Source: JAHIVN01 sp018816645
GTDB taxonomy: Bacteria; Patescibacteriota; Dojkabacteria; JAHIVN01
Direction: 5' to 3'
Assembly (NCBI GenBank): GCA_043816305.1
Contig: JBDRHZ010000028.1
Location: forward strand, 9,906-73,905
Length of the DNA stretch: 64,000 nt
Positions 17,597-26,548 of the stretch are shown here, one piece after another. Numbering within the stretch: the stretch's first letter is position 1; every line of letters begins with the position of its first letter. The position numbers and the translations under genes were made by a program. The notes under the pieces are model-generated. The model did not search any database, was not told where the DNA came from, and worked only from the letters and a program-made list of their open reading frames with translations.

Positions 17597-18376
17597 TTAG
17601 CCTCTGACCCCCATCATCTCCAACATCGCCTTGTGCGCTTCTAATTCCTCTTTATCATTCAATTTCTTCAGTTTAACCCTATTCCCATACTTATTCTTGA
17701 GAGCTTTAAAAATCAAGAGATCAGCAAGATGCGGGTTTTTTGGAAGCAACGAACCATGCATATATGAGCAGAAAACATTCTTATAAACCGCTCCTTCGAT
17801 TCCCTCCTTTGCATTATTCCCTTTGCCTTTCAGCACATACCCTAACGGAACTACATTCTTGCCAAGATAAGTCTGGCCGATATGATTTTCAAAACCAACT
17901 AGAGTGTCTATTGACACAGCGTCAATATCCATAGCATCTTTATTAATTTTTGTGACAATATTTCCCAGACATCTCATACTTACTGCGTCCCCTGGAGCTA
18001 TAGTCTCCGAATCGATTATTCCAAGGCCGGGAATCTCTTCTCCCTTTCCGGATAAAAACTTCTTTCCAAACAGCTGGAATCCTGCACAAACTGCAAGAAA
18101 AACACGGCCCTTCTCAATAGCATCTACGATAATAGTCTTCTGTTTGAGGAGCTCTTTATAGACCCTGTACTCATCTTGATCCTGCCCACCACCTATGAAA
18201 AATATATCTGATCTAAGTGATAGCTGTTCGCCAAGTTTGACTTCCTTTATCGTCACCTGAATATCACGCCATTCACAACGCTGCCTCAGTGCAATAATAT
18301 TTCCCTGATCTCCATACAGGTTCAGCAGTTCAGGATACAAATGTGTTATTGTCAATCTGTATTTCTGCTTCATCAT
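17597..18376 (-). CDS. gatD: Lipid II isoglutaminyl synthase, glutaminase subunit
   Basis: CobB/CobQ-like class I glutamine amidotransferase that supplies ammonia to MurT for amidation of D-Glu in the peptidoglycan stem. The nucleophile Cys97 is in AVCAGFQLFGKKF and the catalytic His in CSYMHGSLLPKNP; the N-terminal HLYPELLNLYGDQGNI is typical of GatD. Start ATG 18376 overlaps the TGA of murT in ATGATG, showing translational coupling. Confidence 0.94.
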   Translation of the reverse strand: MMKQKYRLTITHLYPELLNLYGDQGNIIALRQRCEWRDIQVTIKEVKLGEQLSLRSDIFFIGGGQDQDEYRVYKELLKQKTIIVDAIEKGRVFLAVCAGFQLFGKKFLSGKGEEIPGLGIIDSETIAPGDAVSMRCLGNIVTKINKDAMDIDAVSIDTLVGFENHIGQTYLGKNVVPLGYVLKGKGNNAKEGIEGAVYKNVFCSYMHGSLLPKNPHLADLLIFKALKNKYGNRVKLKKLNDKEELEAHKAMLEMMGVRG

Positions 18377-19665
18377 TTCCAAAATTCCTTAATTTTAACT
18401 ATATTTCCTATAGAATCTCTAACTTCGAACATAGCTGTATACGTCGGCAATATGAAAAGTGTTTCGTGATCAGGAGTCTTTGACAATGCAACATCCAAAG
18501 CTTTGGAGATATTTGTGTCGACTTCAAGATTCATTGGCTTTATCAGTGCATATTTCAGTCTGAGAGTCATATCATGAGCTCTTATCCCGCTCACTGTGAT
18601 AGATGAAATATTTGCTTTGGCCAGTATTTCTATCCTAGTATCCCATAACCAGCTCACATCTCTCCCATCGGCAATGTTATCGTTAATTATTATCAAAAGA
18701 TTGAGACGAGATATGCTTTTTAGCATATTTATATTTGCTGTAAAGCTGGCAGGATTCTTGATCAAAAGCAATTGAATTTTCTTATTACCAATTGAAACTA
18801 GTTCTCCTCTTCCGAAAGCAGGTCTGAAGTTTGCAAATAGAGGCTTAAGTTTTTTTTCAGATAAATGTTTCATACTTTCTGCCGTACACAGAGCGGCCAA
18901 TGCACTATAAATATTCTGAATACCTGGAACTGCAAACCTCAAGTTTCTGACAACTTTTCTTAGACCAAATACATCGAATTCAAACGACATGTCTTTTTGC
19001 TTTTGTAGATTCTTTGCATACACTGTCTGAGTTATTGCTACTTTCCTGCTTTTGACATATATCGGTTCAAAGAAAATCTCATCCTTCCTGCTGTCACGGA
19101 TATAAAAATAAACAGTTTTATTTGATAAACCATTCCTAAGAGATTTCACATTTTCATCGTCACCATTGAGTATCAGTTTCGCCTTCGAACAATTTGAAAT
19201 TGCATCTTTAATATAGCTCCTAGTCTTGATGACTTCTCCATAAGCATCCAGCTGGTCACGGAAAAGGTTAGTTACAACAATGAGATCGGGTTTAGCATAT
19301 TTAGTCAGAATAGGCATCGTGGCCTCTTCAACTTCAATCACAGCTGCATCACTCCTTACTTTGCCGGAGAAATCGGTATCATTAATGACTGATGTTGCTA
19401 TGCCTCTCAATAGGTTAGCACCACTGGAGTTTGAGACAGTCTTGATACCCTGAGCTTCGAGTAGATGCTTGAGAAATCTTTGAGTAGTAGTTTTGCCGTT
19501 AGTTCCTGTGATAAAGATTACCTTTTTATACTGTGAAAAAACGTTTTTCAGAAAAGACGGGAAATACTTCTCGATAGCAAGTCCGGGTAGAGATGTGCCG
19601 CCACCCAGCTTAAATAGCTTTAAAGTCGCTGACAATATTTTTATGATTGTGATAAAGATAATCAT
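18373..19665 (-). CDS. murT: Lipid II isoglutaminyl synthase, Mur-ligase subunit
   Basis: ATP-dependent Mur-ligase-like partner of GatD. Walker-type FITGTNGKTTTQRFL, the S-N-SSGANLLRG segment, DQLDAYGE and the C-terminal MurT (DUF1727) signature DGRDVSWLWD are visible. N-terminal residues 1-20 are hydrophobic, which fits membrane association with lipid II. The central zinc-ribbon Cys4 known from Staphylococcus and Streptococcus MurT is not present: only two scattered cysteines (NCSK, LCTA) occur. 430 residues, normal length. Confidence 0.94.
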   Translation of the reverse strand: MIIFITIIKILSATLKLFKLGGGTSLPGLAIEKYFPSFLKNVFSQYKKVIFITGTNGKTTTQRFLKHLLEAQGIKTVSNSSGANLLRGIATSVINDTDFSGKVRSDAAVIEVEEATMPILTKYAKPDLIVVTNLFRDQLDAYGEVIKTRSYIKDAISNCSKAKLILNGDDENVKSLRNGLSNKTVYFYIRDSRKDEIFFEPIYVKSRKVAITQTVYAKNLQKQKDMSFEFDVFGLRKVVRNLRFAVPGIQNIYSALAALCTAESMKHLSEKKLKPLFANFRPAFGRGELVSIGNKKIQLLLIKNPASFTANINMLKSISRLNLLIIINDNIADGRDVSWLWDTRIEILAKANISSITVSGIRAHDMTLRLKYALIKPMNLEVDTNISKALDVALSKTPDHETLFILPTYTAMFEVRDSIGNIVKIKEFWK

Positions 19666-19771
19666 TGTTTATGGAATCTGGCTTATGATATCACAATTCT
19701 CGGTTTTGTTAAATTCAACAAGAGAGCTTGAAGGAATTTGCCTTCATTTGGAAATACCCTTTTCAGATTGA

Positions 19772-20364
19772 TATAATGAAAAAATAGAAGTTGAGCCAAC
19801 ACAAACAACCTTGAACCCTCTAATTATAGAAACAGTCCTTTCTCAAGTTCCAGAAGCGCTGAATCCTATAGTGTTGTCCATTTGTCAAAGACCTCATTTT
19901 ATAAGATATTTTCTTTCCGTAAAAGCAAGATGTTTCGAAGAACTACACCCAGATCTACAGGCAGATATAACACCTGAAGAAGCTTTTATTTTTTTCTTTA
20001 TGTCTTTCTAAGAGCACTTTTCAGCTTTTCTTATAATTTCTCAACCGACATCTTTTCTGAAACAGAGAACTTTAAAAGTGTTTTACTTCCCATACTAGGC
20101 AGCAAAATACAACCAGGTAGAATTGAAGAATTTACTCGAATTGCTGTAGAAGACGCCAGAAGATTTCTAACCACAAATGTCCAAGAACTGAGACTACGGA
20201 TTCATGCTGCCTACGAAACATTCAACTCCGCCCCGAAAGCATATCACTACTACGTTCACAATCTCCAATTCCTTTTCCCCTTTTCTCCAACATTGACTGC
20301 TGGAGCTTGGAACCAAAATGCAATTATAATTATGGGACCACCTTCAACCCTTGGACTAAACTAA
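19772..20364 (+). pseudogene. Orphan gene broken by a frameshift in a T-run
   Basis: A coding-like frame starts around TTG 19811 and stops at TAA 20009. Just before the stop is a run of seven T (19989-19995). Adding one T restores a frame running without stops for 122 codons to TAA 20362-20364. The rebuilt protein is about 185-196 residues, helical, no recognised family. At the 5' end, ATG 19776 is also out of frame and would join if a run of six A had one more A; but TATAAT (19772-19777) overlaps that ATG, so TTG 19811 may be the true start. The stop overlaps convergent dnaE. Confidence 0.6.
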
Positions 20365-23300
20365 TTTTTCTTATCCTTTAGTAGATACTCTTCAATCAAA
20401 TTCTTGATAGATCCATTGAGGCTGATCTTTCTTTTTAATAACTTCTTTTGCTTTTTGCCATCCTTGTCAGAATAATAAATCAGCAGTTTGTAATTTCCAG
20501 GATTATCTACAATCATCTGTCTGAGTATTTTGAGCTTTAGCGGATTCTTTTCTTTTGAGATATCCAGAGTTATGGTATCTTTCCCATTTGTAATTGATGG
20601 TACATAGCTGCTGAAGCTTTTCAGCTCATCGACAATAACAGAGATTCGCCCTTCGCGATGTGAAGTCTTTCCTATGAAAACAAGAGGCTTATCAGTGACT
20701 AGTTTATCTTTATACTTCTCATAGACTCCGTTAAAAACAACAGCCTCGATATCATCCTCAAAGCACTCAATCCTCAGAAATGCCATTGGCTTATTACCAT
20801 TCCTTGTAATTATTTCTCTCTTGTTTGATATGATTCCGCCTACCTTCACCATCTTGTTTTCACCCTTTTTCTTTACCTCTGGAACAGAAAGAATCTCATC
20901 TCCGTAATATTTTCTATACTTTTTTAGCGGATGTGTACTCAGATAAGTGCCTACTAGCTCCTTTTCCCAAGCGAGTTTTTCTTGATCACCTTCTTCTTCT
21001 ACCTCTGGTAAAGGAGTCACCTGAAGCTTCGTAGATATGCCAGCTACATCGAAAAGGCCCGATTGTCCTCCCTGTGACTTCTTTTCGAGTCTAGACGATC
21101 TGTCAATTATGGTTGGCATAATCTCGAGAAGTGCTCTCCTGGAACCAAACTGGTACATTGCTCCGACTTTTATGAGGCACTCGAGAACCTTTTTACTTAG
21201 ATTTGCACTACCGACTCTTTCTACAAGTTCATCCAGGTTGTTGTATTTCCCCTTTTTCTCTCTTTCTTCTGCGATCTTCTGTACAATTTTGGTACTGACA
21301 TTCTTTACTGCGGCCAGCCCAAAACGTATTTTATTTCCTTCTTCGATAACAAATCCAACACCGCTTTTATTGACATTCGGCGGAAGCACCTTGATTCCCA
21401 TTCTATCAGCTTCTAAAACATCCCGTGTTATCTTATCACTCACCTCGAGATCTGTCTGTAGAAGCCCTGCCATAAATTCAACAGGATAGTGGGCCTTGAG
21501 ATAGGCTGTTTGATACGAAATCAGAGCATAACAAGCAGCATGCGATTTATTGAAACCATAATCAGCAAAGGGTTCAATAAATGAAAATATTTTCTCGGCG
21601 ATCTTTTTTGGGATACCTTTCTTCATACTTCCCTCTATAAACTTCACCTTTTCCTTCTCCATGATTTCTACTTTTTTCTTACCCATAGCACGTCGCAGCA
21701 CATCTGCTTCACCAAGAGAATAACCCGCAACATCCACTGCTATACGAAGAACCTGCTCCTGATAGATAGCAAAACCATAAGTATTCTCGAGAATCGGCTT
21801 TAAGGTAGGATGCAGGTATTCTACTTTCTGTTTGCCAAATTTACGAGCAATGTAATCAGGAATGTACTTCATCGGACCTGGTCTGTAGGCTGCTCCTAAA
21901 AAGATCAGGTCTTCAAATGTAGACGGTTTAAGCTCTTTAAGATATTTCTTCATACCTTCGCTCTCAAACTGGAAAACAGCAGTTGTCTGACCTTTTCGAA
22001 ATAAATCATAGGTGATGTCATCGTCAAGCGGGATCTCGTTTATATCTATATCTTTGCCCTTAAATTCTTTTACAAGCTCTAAAACATTTTTTATAATCGT
22101 AAGATTCGTCAATCCCAGAAAATCAAACTTCATAAGCCCTACATTTTCAATTGTATAACCTTCTATTTGAGTAATGACGCGGTCTCCCTGTCCCGTCTCT
22201 CTTTGTAATGGGATATACTCAACGATAGGCTTCGGAGTAACAAGATAACCGCATGCATGCGTAGATACATGTCTAGCAATCCCCTCTACTCTTTGGACTA
22301 TATCGGCAAGTTTCTTTAACTGAGCATCGGAATTGATAATTTTGCCAAATTCTCTATTTCCACTCATCATATCTACCATATGTGCTACTTTTCCAAATTT
22401 CACATCAACCATTTTTGAAAGCTTATCCGCGATCTCTAGATCAATATCCAACACACGAGCAACGTCTCGAATTGCAGCCCGAGTTTTCATTCTTCCAAAA
22501 GTCCCTATGAACGCAGTATTCTTCTTTCCATACGTATCTGTCATGTACTTGAAAAGTTCGTCACGCCTGTCGTCCTGAAAGTCGATATCAAAATCTGGTG
22601 GAGAAAGCCGCTCAGGATTGAGAAATCTCTCAAAATAAAGCTCATACTTGAAAGGATCAATGTTCGTTATTTTTAAAGCATAAGAGACAACACTGCCGGC
22701 ACCACTTCCACGTCCAGGACCTACAATGATCCCCTTGTCCAATGCCCAGTTTACATAATCCTGAACAACGAGAAAATAGTCGTCATATCCTTTTTCATGT
22801 ATTAGATCCAGTTCGTAATTCAACCTATCTGTTATTTCATCAGTCAGCTTTCCATAACGACTCTTAGCACCTTCAAAGCTGATATCCTTCAATGTATCCT
22901 TTGCACTCTTCCCTTTAGAGAGTTTACCGAATTTAGGCTGAACTCTCTCGAATAAAATATCAAAGTCCTCAACGCTCTCTACAATTTTTTGAGTATTCTC
23001 TATTGCTTCAGGAATGTCAGAAAAAAGCTCCTTCATCTGATCTGAATCTTTTATATAGAACTCTTCTGACCAGGACTTTCTTCTGGTATCATCGTCCATT
23101 TTTTTTCCGTCGCTTATAGCCCATAGAACCTCCTGGGCAAACCAATCATCCTTGTTTAAGTAATGACTGTCACAGCTAGCTACAAGAGGAAGATTGAGTT
23201 TTTTAGCAAACTTTACCAGCTTATCTACTAGATTTTCTGCTTCCTTTATTCCATTCCGCTGAATCTCAATATAGAACTCGTCAAGATGTTTACGAAGGAA

Positions 23301-23780
23301 TTCTGCCCACTCCTTAGCCTCTTTGTCCTGTCCCTTAGCCAACTGTTTATTTACGATTCCACCTAAACATGCACTTAAACCTATCACGCCTTTGCCGTAT
23401 TTCTCTAGGAGTTCTTTGTCTATACGAGGTTTATAATAAAAACCTTCAAGATGGGAATCAGACACCATCTTAACTATATTTTTATATCCTTCAAGATTCT
23501 TTGCTAAAAGAACAATGTGATATCTTTTGTCATCCACCTTCGGAACTTTGTCAAACCTAGTTCTGAACGCGATATAAGCCTCAACACCTAATATCGGTTT
23601 TATTCCCTGCTCTTTACACTGAAGCCAGAAATCATATATACCATACATGACACCATGATCGGTCAGAGCAACACTATTCATGCCCGACTCCTTTATCTTT
23701 GACACCAGATCTGGAATCTTCGTAAGACCATCGAGAAGTGAGAACTCACTATGCAAATGTAGATGAGAAAAATCAGCCAT
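20361..23780 (-). CDS. dnaE: DNA polymerase III alpha subunit
   Basis: Replicative polymerase. The PHP domain opens with HLHLHSEFSLLDG (residues 5-17). The catalytic acidic motif PDFDIDFQDDRRDE is near residue 393-406, the third aspartate region MKFDFLGLTNL near 550, and the finger helix YRPGPMKYIPDYI near 630. A C-terminal OB-fold and tau-binding region follow. 1139 residues from ATG 23780 is standard for DnaE; no intein or insertion seen. Confidence 0.97.
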   Translation of the reverse strand: MADFSHLHLHSEFSLLDGLTKIPDLVSKIKESGMNSVALTDHGVMYGIYDFWLQCKEQGIKPILGVEAYIAFRTRFDKVPKVDDKRYHIVLLAKNLEGYKNIVKMVSDSHLEGFYYKPRIDKELLEKYGKGVIGLSACLGGIVNKQLAKGQDKEAKEWAEFLRKHLDEFYIEIQRNGIKEAENLVDKLVKFAKKLNLPLVASCDSHYLNKDDWFAQEVLWAISDGKKMDDDTRRKSWSEEFYIKDSDQMKELFSDIPEAIENTQKIVESVEDFDILFERVQPKFGKLSKGKSAKDTLKDISFEGAKSRYGKLTDEITDRLNYELDLIHEKGYDDYFLVVQDYVNWALDKGIIVGPGRGSGAGSVVSYALKITNIDPFKYELYFERFLNPERLSPPDFDIDFQDDRRDELFKYMTDTYGKKNTAFIGTFGRMKTRAAIRDVARVLDIDLEIADKLSKMVDVKFGKVAHMVDMMSGNREFGKIINSDAQLKKLADIVQRVEGIARHVSTHACGYLVTPKPIVEYIPLQRETGQGDRVITQIEGYTIENVGLMKFDFLGLTNLTIIKNVLELVKEFKGKDIDINEIPLDDDITYDLFRKGQTTAVFQFESEGMKKYLKELKPSTFEDLIFLGAAYRPGPMKYIPDYIARKFGKQKVEYLHPTLKPILENTYGFAIYQEQVLRIAVDVAGYSLGEADVLRRAMGKKKVEIMEKEKVKFIEGSMKKGIPKKIAEKIFSFIEPFADYGFNKSHAACYALISYQTAYLKAHYPVEFMAGLLQTDLEVSDKITRDVLEADRMGIKVLPPNVNKSGVGFVIEEGNKIRFGLAAVKNVSTKIVQKIAEEREKKGKYNNLDELVERVGSANLSKKVLECLIKVGAMYQFGSRRALLEIMPTIIDRSSRLEKKSQGGQSGLFDVAGISTKLQVTPLPEVEEEGDQEKLAWEKELVGTYLSTHPLKKYRKYYGDEILSVPEVKKKGENKMVKVGGIISNKREIITRNGNKPMAFLRIECFEDDIEAVVFNGVYEKYKDKLVTDKPLVFIGKTSHREGRISVIVDELKSFSSYVPSITNGKDTITLDISKEKNPLKLKILRQMIVDNPGNYKLLIYYSDKDGKKQKKLLKRKISLNGSIKNLIEEYLLKDKKN

Positions 23781-23965
23781 ACCCAAAAGGTTTTATCCCT
23801 ATTTCGTATTTTGCTAAATTACATCGGAACTTAATAAATCTCTGCGTTATCTAAATATAGAGGAGTAAAGCTTTTAACACAAGAACAAATGTACAATATT
23901 TGGAAACAATAGAAAATAATTACATAGTCCTCAACGAATCAACTAATTTTCAAATTGGTATGAAC

Positions 23966-24796
23966 CTAAAAGGACATCTGATTGTAGAAGGAGTATAAAT
24001 GGGTTATCCAGGTTTCTGGGTTTTGTGGTCCATATGACGAATAAGCCAGCTCTTCAAAAGTATCAACACCCTTGAGATAATAGTTGCCAGCAATCCAGTC
24101 AGCTGAAAATGATATCGCTTCAGGCCAGCTGGCAAATCTAAATCCGATCATTCCCCAGGCACTATGTCCGGGACAAACTCGACCAAGCCCCGATTCCACT
24201 CCGGCAATAGCAAGAAAGTATTTACAATAATGCTCACCGTATTTGATGCAGGAGTCAAGTATCACATCTGAATATGGAGCCATGGGCGAACCCTGCGACA
24301 CTAGATACGTCTGGATCAGAGTAATTTTATTCATTCTCTCTCGCTTTTTTTCTTCTTCTATTCTACGTTTTTCTTCCTCTATCCTTTGTAATTTCTCATC
24401 GTATTTACTTTTAGCTTCAAGCATCTCTTCACTCGAAGGCCTCAGAAGCCTAAACTCAACTTCATTCACAGTATTGAAGTCAACCTCCTCTGACATGACA
24501 GTGCTGGCACCAAGCACACTTGTTTCGGCTTTTACCTGTTTGACAACATTTGGATCACTAATTGATCTGAAAGCAAGAAACAGTACAAGAAACAAAGCAA
24601 CTATACCACTTAATATCCTAAAGTGTGGTACGAACCGCACTATTGATGCAGTAACTTTCTTGTGAGATTTTGATTGTTCTCCTGAGTACCTTTTCAGAAC
24701 TGCTTTGTAAGAGTTTAAGCCTATATTATAGGCAAATTTCAAAAGTAAAGCATTATAACAATGCATATTTTTTAAGTCAAACTTGCTATCGGTCAT
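23966..24796 (-). CDS. Membrane-anchored lysozyme/glucosaminidase-like peptidoglycan hydrolase
   Basis: 276 residues. A basic N-terminal region is followed by a TM helix (about 58-78), a spacer, a strongly charged coiled coil (about 128-155, repeated E-E-K/R) and a C-terminal lysozyme-like domain (about 160-276). The domain has AIAGVESGLGRVCPGHSAWGMIGF with a Glu in the position of the catalytic acid, and a closing WITHLYSFYNQM. It likely trims cell wall from the outer face of the membrane. Specificity not assignable. Confidence 0.78.
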   Translation of the reverse strand: MTDSKFDLKNMHCYNALLLKFAYNIGLNSYKAVLKRYSGEQSKSHKKVTASIVRFVPHFRILSGIVALFLVLFLAFRSISDPNVVKQVKAETSVLGASTVMSEEVDFNTVNEVEFRLLRPSSEEMLEAKSKYDEKLQRIEEEKRRIEEEKKRERMNKITLIQTYLVSQGSPMAPYSDVILDSCIKYGEHYCKYFLAIAGVESGLGRVCPGHSAWGMIGFRFASWPEAISFSADWIAGNYYLKGVDTFEELAYSSYGPQNPETWITHLYSFYNQMSF

Positions 24797-24868
24797 ATGA
24801 TATTTAATATTGATACATTTCGGAGTTTATGTTATTTTTATTTAGCTTAATTCTTCACAGACTCTAAA

Positions 24869-25876
24869 TTGAAAAAGATTCTTATTACAGGTGGAGCTGG
24901 CTATATTGGAAGTCATGTACTGAGGCTTCTTTCCCAGAACAAAAATTACGACTTAACAGTAATAGATAGCCTAGAAAAGGGTTTTAAACAGGCAGTTGAT
25001 ATAATTAGCAGTGAATCTCAAAACACTATAAAGTTTATACAAATGGATCTTCGAAATATAAACGATTTCGATAGACTAGATAACCAGAAGTTTGATGCGA
25101 CTTTGCATTTTGCTGCATTTATTTTGGTAGGGGACTCTGTTGAGAAGCCTATAAAATACTTTGAAAATAATGTCTCCGGCTCTATTAACTTACTCAAGTA
25201 CCTAAATGAAAGTAATTCGAAGAATCTAGTATTCTCTTCAACCAGTGCACTTTATTCTAAAAGGGCAACACCCCCATTTACTGAAGAAAGCCTCGTTGAA
25301 CCGGAGAATCCCTATGCAGAGTCCAAATATACTACTGAGAAGATCATAAACTGGATGAACGAATCACACGGCTTTCGATCCATCATCCTGCGTTACTTCA
25401 ATCCCTGCGGCTGTAGTTTAGATGGGAAAATAGGTTACTCCTTGATTCCCTCACTTCACTTATTTCCAAATGTCGTTCGCGGAGCTCTGGGACAGCAACC
25501 ATTTACAGTAACATGTGGCAAGGTAAACACAGCTGATGGAACAACGATCAGAGATTACTTCAACGTCTTAGATCTTGCTGCTGCACACAAAATTGCACTC
25601 GAGGCCCTATTAGAAGGTAAAGCAGGAGGTACCTATAACGTGGGAACTGGAAAAGGACACTCTGTTAAAGAGATCATTGATATTGTTAAGAAAATAACTG
25701 GAGTCGAATTCAAAATCGAACCTGGAATGCAAAGGCCGGGGGAATTGCCCGAAGTATATTGTGATCCGAGCAGATTCAAAAATGAATTTAACTGGGAGCC
25801 AAAATACACTCTTGAACAGGCTGTTGAGAGTTTAGTAAAGTGGTTCAAGAAGCATCCAAACGGATACAACTACTAA
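24869..25876 (+). CDS. galE: UDP-glucose 4-epimerase
   Basis: Extended SDR that interconverts UDP-glucose and UDP-galactose. NAD-binding GGAGYIGSHV (8-17), catalytic Ser/Thr in FSSTSALY and YAESK (about 148-152), the RYFNPCG motif and the C-terminal GKGHSVKEII are visible. Start is TTG 24869, right before the first strand (KKILITGG); no upstream ATG fits. It supplies sugar for surface glycans. Single gene. Confidence 0.94.
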   Translation: MKKILITGGAGYIGSHVLRLLSQNKNYDLTVIDSLEKGFKQAVDIISSESQNTIKFIQMDLRNINDFDRLDNQKFDATLHFAAFILVGDSVEKPIKYFENNVSGSINLLKYLNESNSKNLVFSSTSALYSKRATPPFTEESLVEPENPYAESKYTTEKIINWMNESHGFRSIILRYFNPCGCSLDGKIGYSLIPSLHLFPNVVRGALGQQPFTVTCGKVNTADGTTIRDYFNVLDLAAAHKIALEALLEGKAGGTYNVGTGKGHSVKEIIDIVKKITGVEFKIEPGMQRPGELPEVYCDPSRFKNEFNWEPKYTLEQAVESLVKWFKKHPNGYNY

Positions 25877-25994
25877 CCTTAAAAATATCACAATCAATAG
25901 ATATCTACGACACGTAAGATGATGATTGACTGGGAAATTTCCTCCTGCTATAATGTGCATTCACACAACTACAACGAAAGGACCCTTTGTTTTA

Positions 25995-26429
25995 ATGCAA
26001 AATATCATTCTTTCCCATTCAAAAATCAAAGAGCTAAAGGCTAAATACCACAAGCTCAAGGAAGAACTACGTCAACACCATGAAGAAGAAAGCTCAACAA
26101 TACTCATGAGCTTCAAAGAGGCAGCTTCAAATGACGCTGATTTTAGTGCAAAGGAATCGGAATTACGAAGGCTAAAAAGTATTCTCTCAAAGGTGAAAGT
26201 GCTTCCAGAGAAAGTTAATAGCAGGAAGATTATTCTTGGATCGTACGTCGAATTTGTTGATAAGAATAGAAATACAAACAAGTATAGACTTGTTCATCCT
26301 CTTGAAGCTGATCCGGACAAGAAACTTCTTTCAACCGAATCCCCCTTAGGAAAAACTCTCCTGGGGAGAACAGAGCAAGATATCTTCTGTTCTGGGACAA
26401 AGAACTTCAAAATTACAAAAGTATTCTAA
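25995..26429 (+). CDS. GreA/GreB-type transcription elongation factor
   Basis: About 144 residues from ATG 25995 (MQNIILSHSK). The N-terminal half is a charged helical hairpin (KIKELKAKYHKLKEELRQHHEEE), and the C-terminal half is a Gre-type FKBP-like domain: ILGSYVEFVDK, the VHPLEADPDKKLLSTESPLGKTLLG stretch and IFCSGTKNFKITKV. Gre factors rescue backtracked RNA polymerase. Upstream starts (25926, 25953) add unconserved residues. Confidence 0.85.
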   Translation: MQNIILSHSKIKELKAKYHKLKEELRQHHEEESSTILMSFKEAASNDADFSAKESELRRLKSILSKVKVLPEKVNSRKIILGSYVEFVDKNRNTNKYRLVHPLEADPDKKLLSTESPLGKTLLGRTEQDIFCSGTKNFKITKVF

Positions 26430-26548
26430 GGTTAAATCAGGCTAAAATATTTTGTAAACCTACCAGTCAATATAGGTGTATATATTTACAAATTTACATA
26501 ATAATAGTACATTACTTAATAGAATTATCTTTTTAATCATAGCTTCCT

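Noticed and set aside
21037..21489. Plus-strand frame of 150 codons opposite dnaE
   Set aside because: Lies wholly within dnaE coding sequence and shows no protein-like features.
20361..23780. Intein in DnaE
   Set aside because: Length and motif order are normal; no insertion between conserved blocks.
24243..24665. Plus-strand frame opposite the peptidoglycan hydrolase
   Set aside because: Ser-rich shadow of the coiled-coil coding strand.
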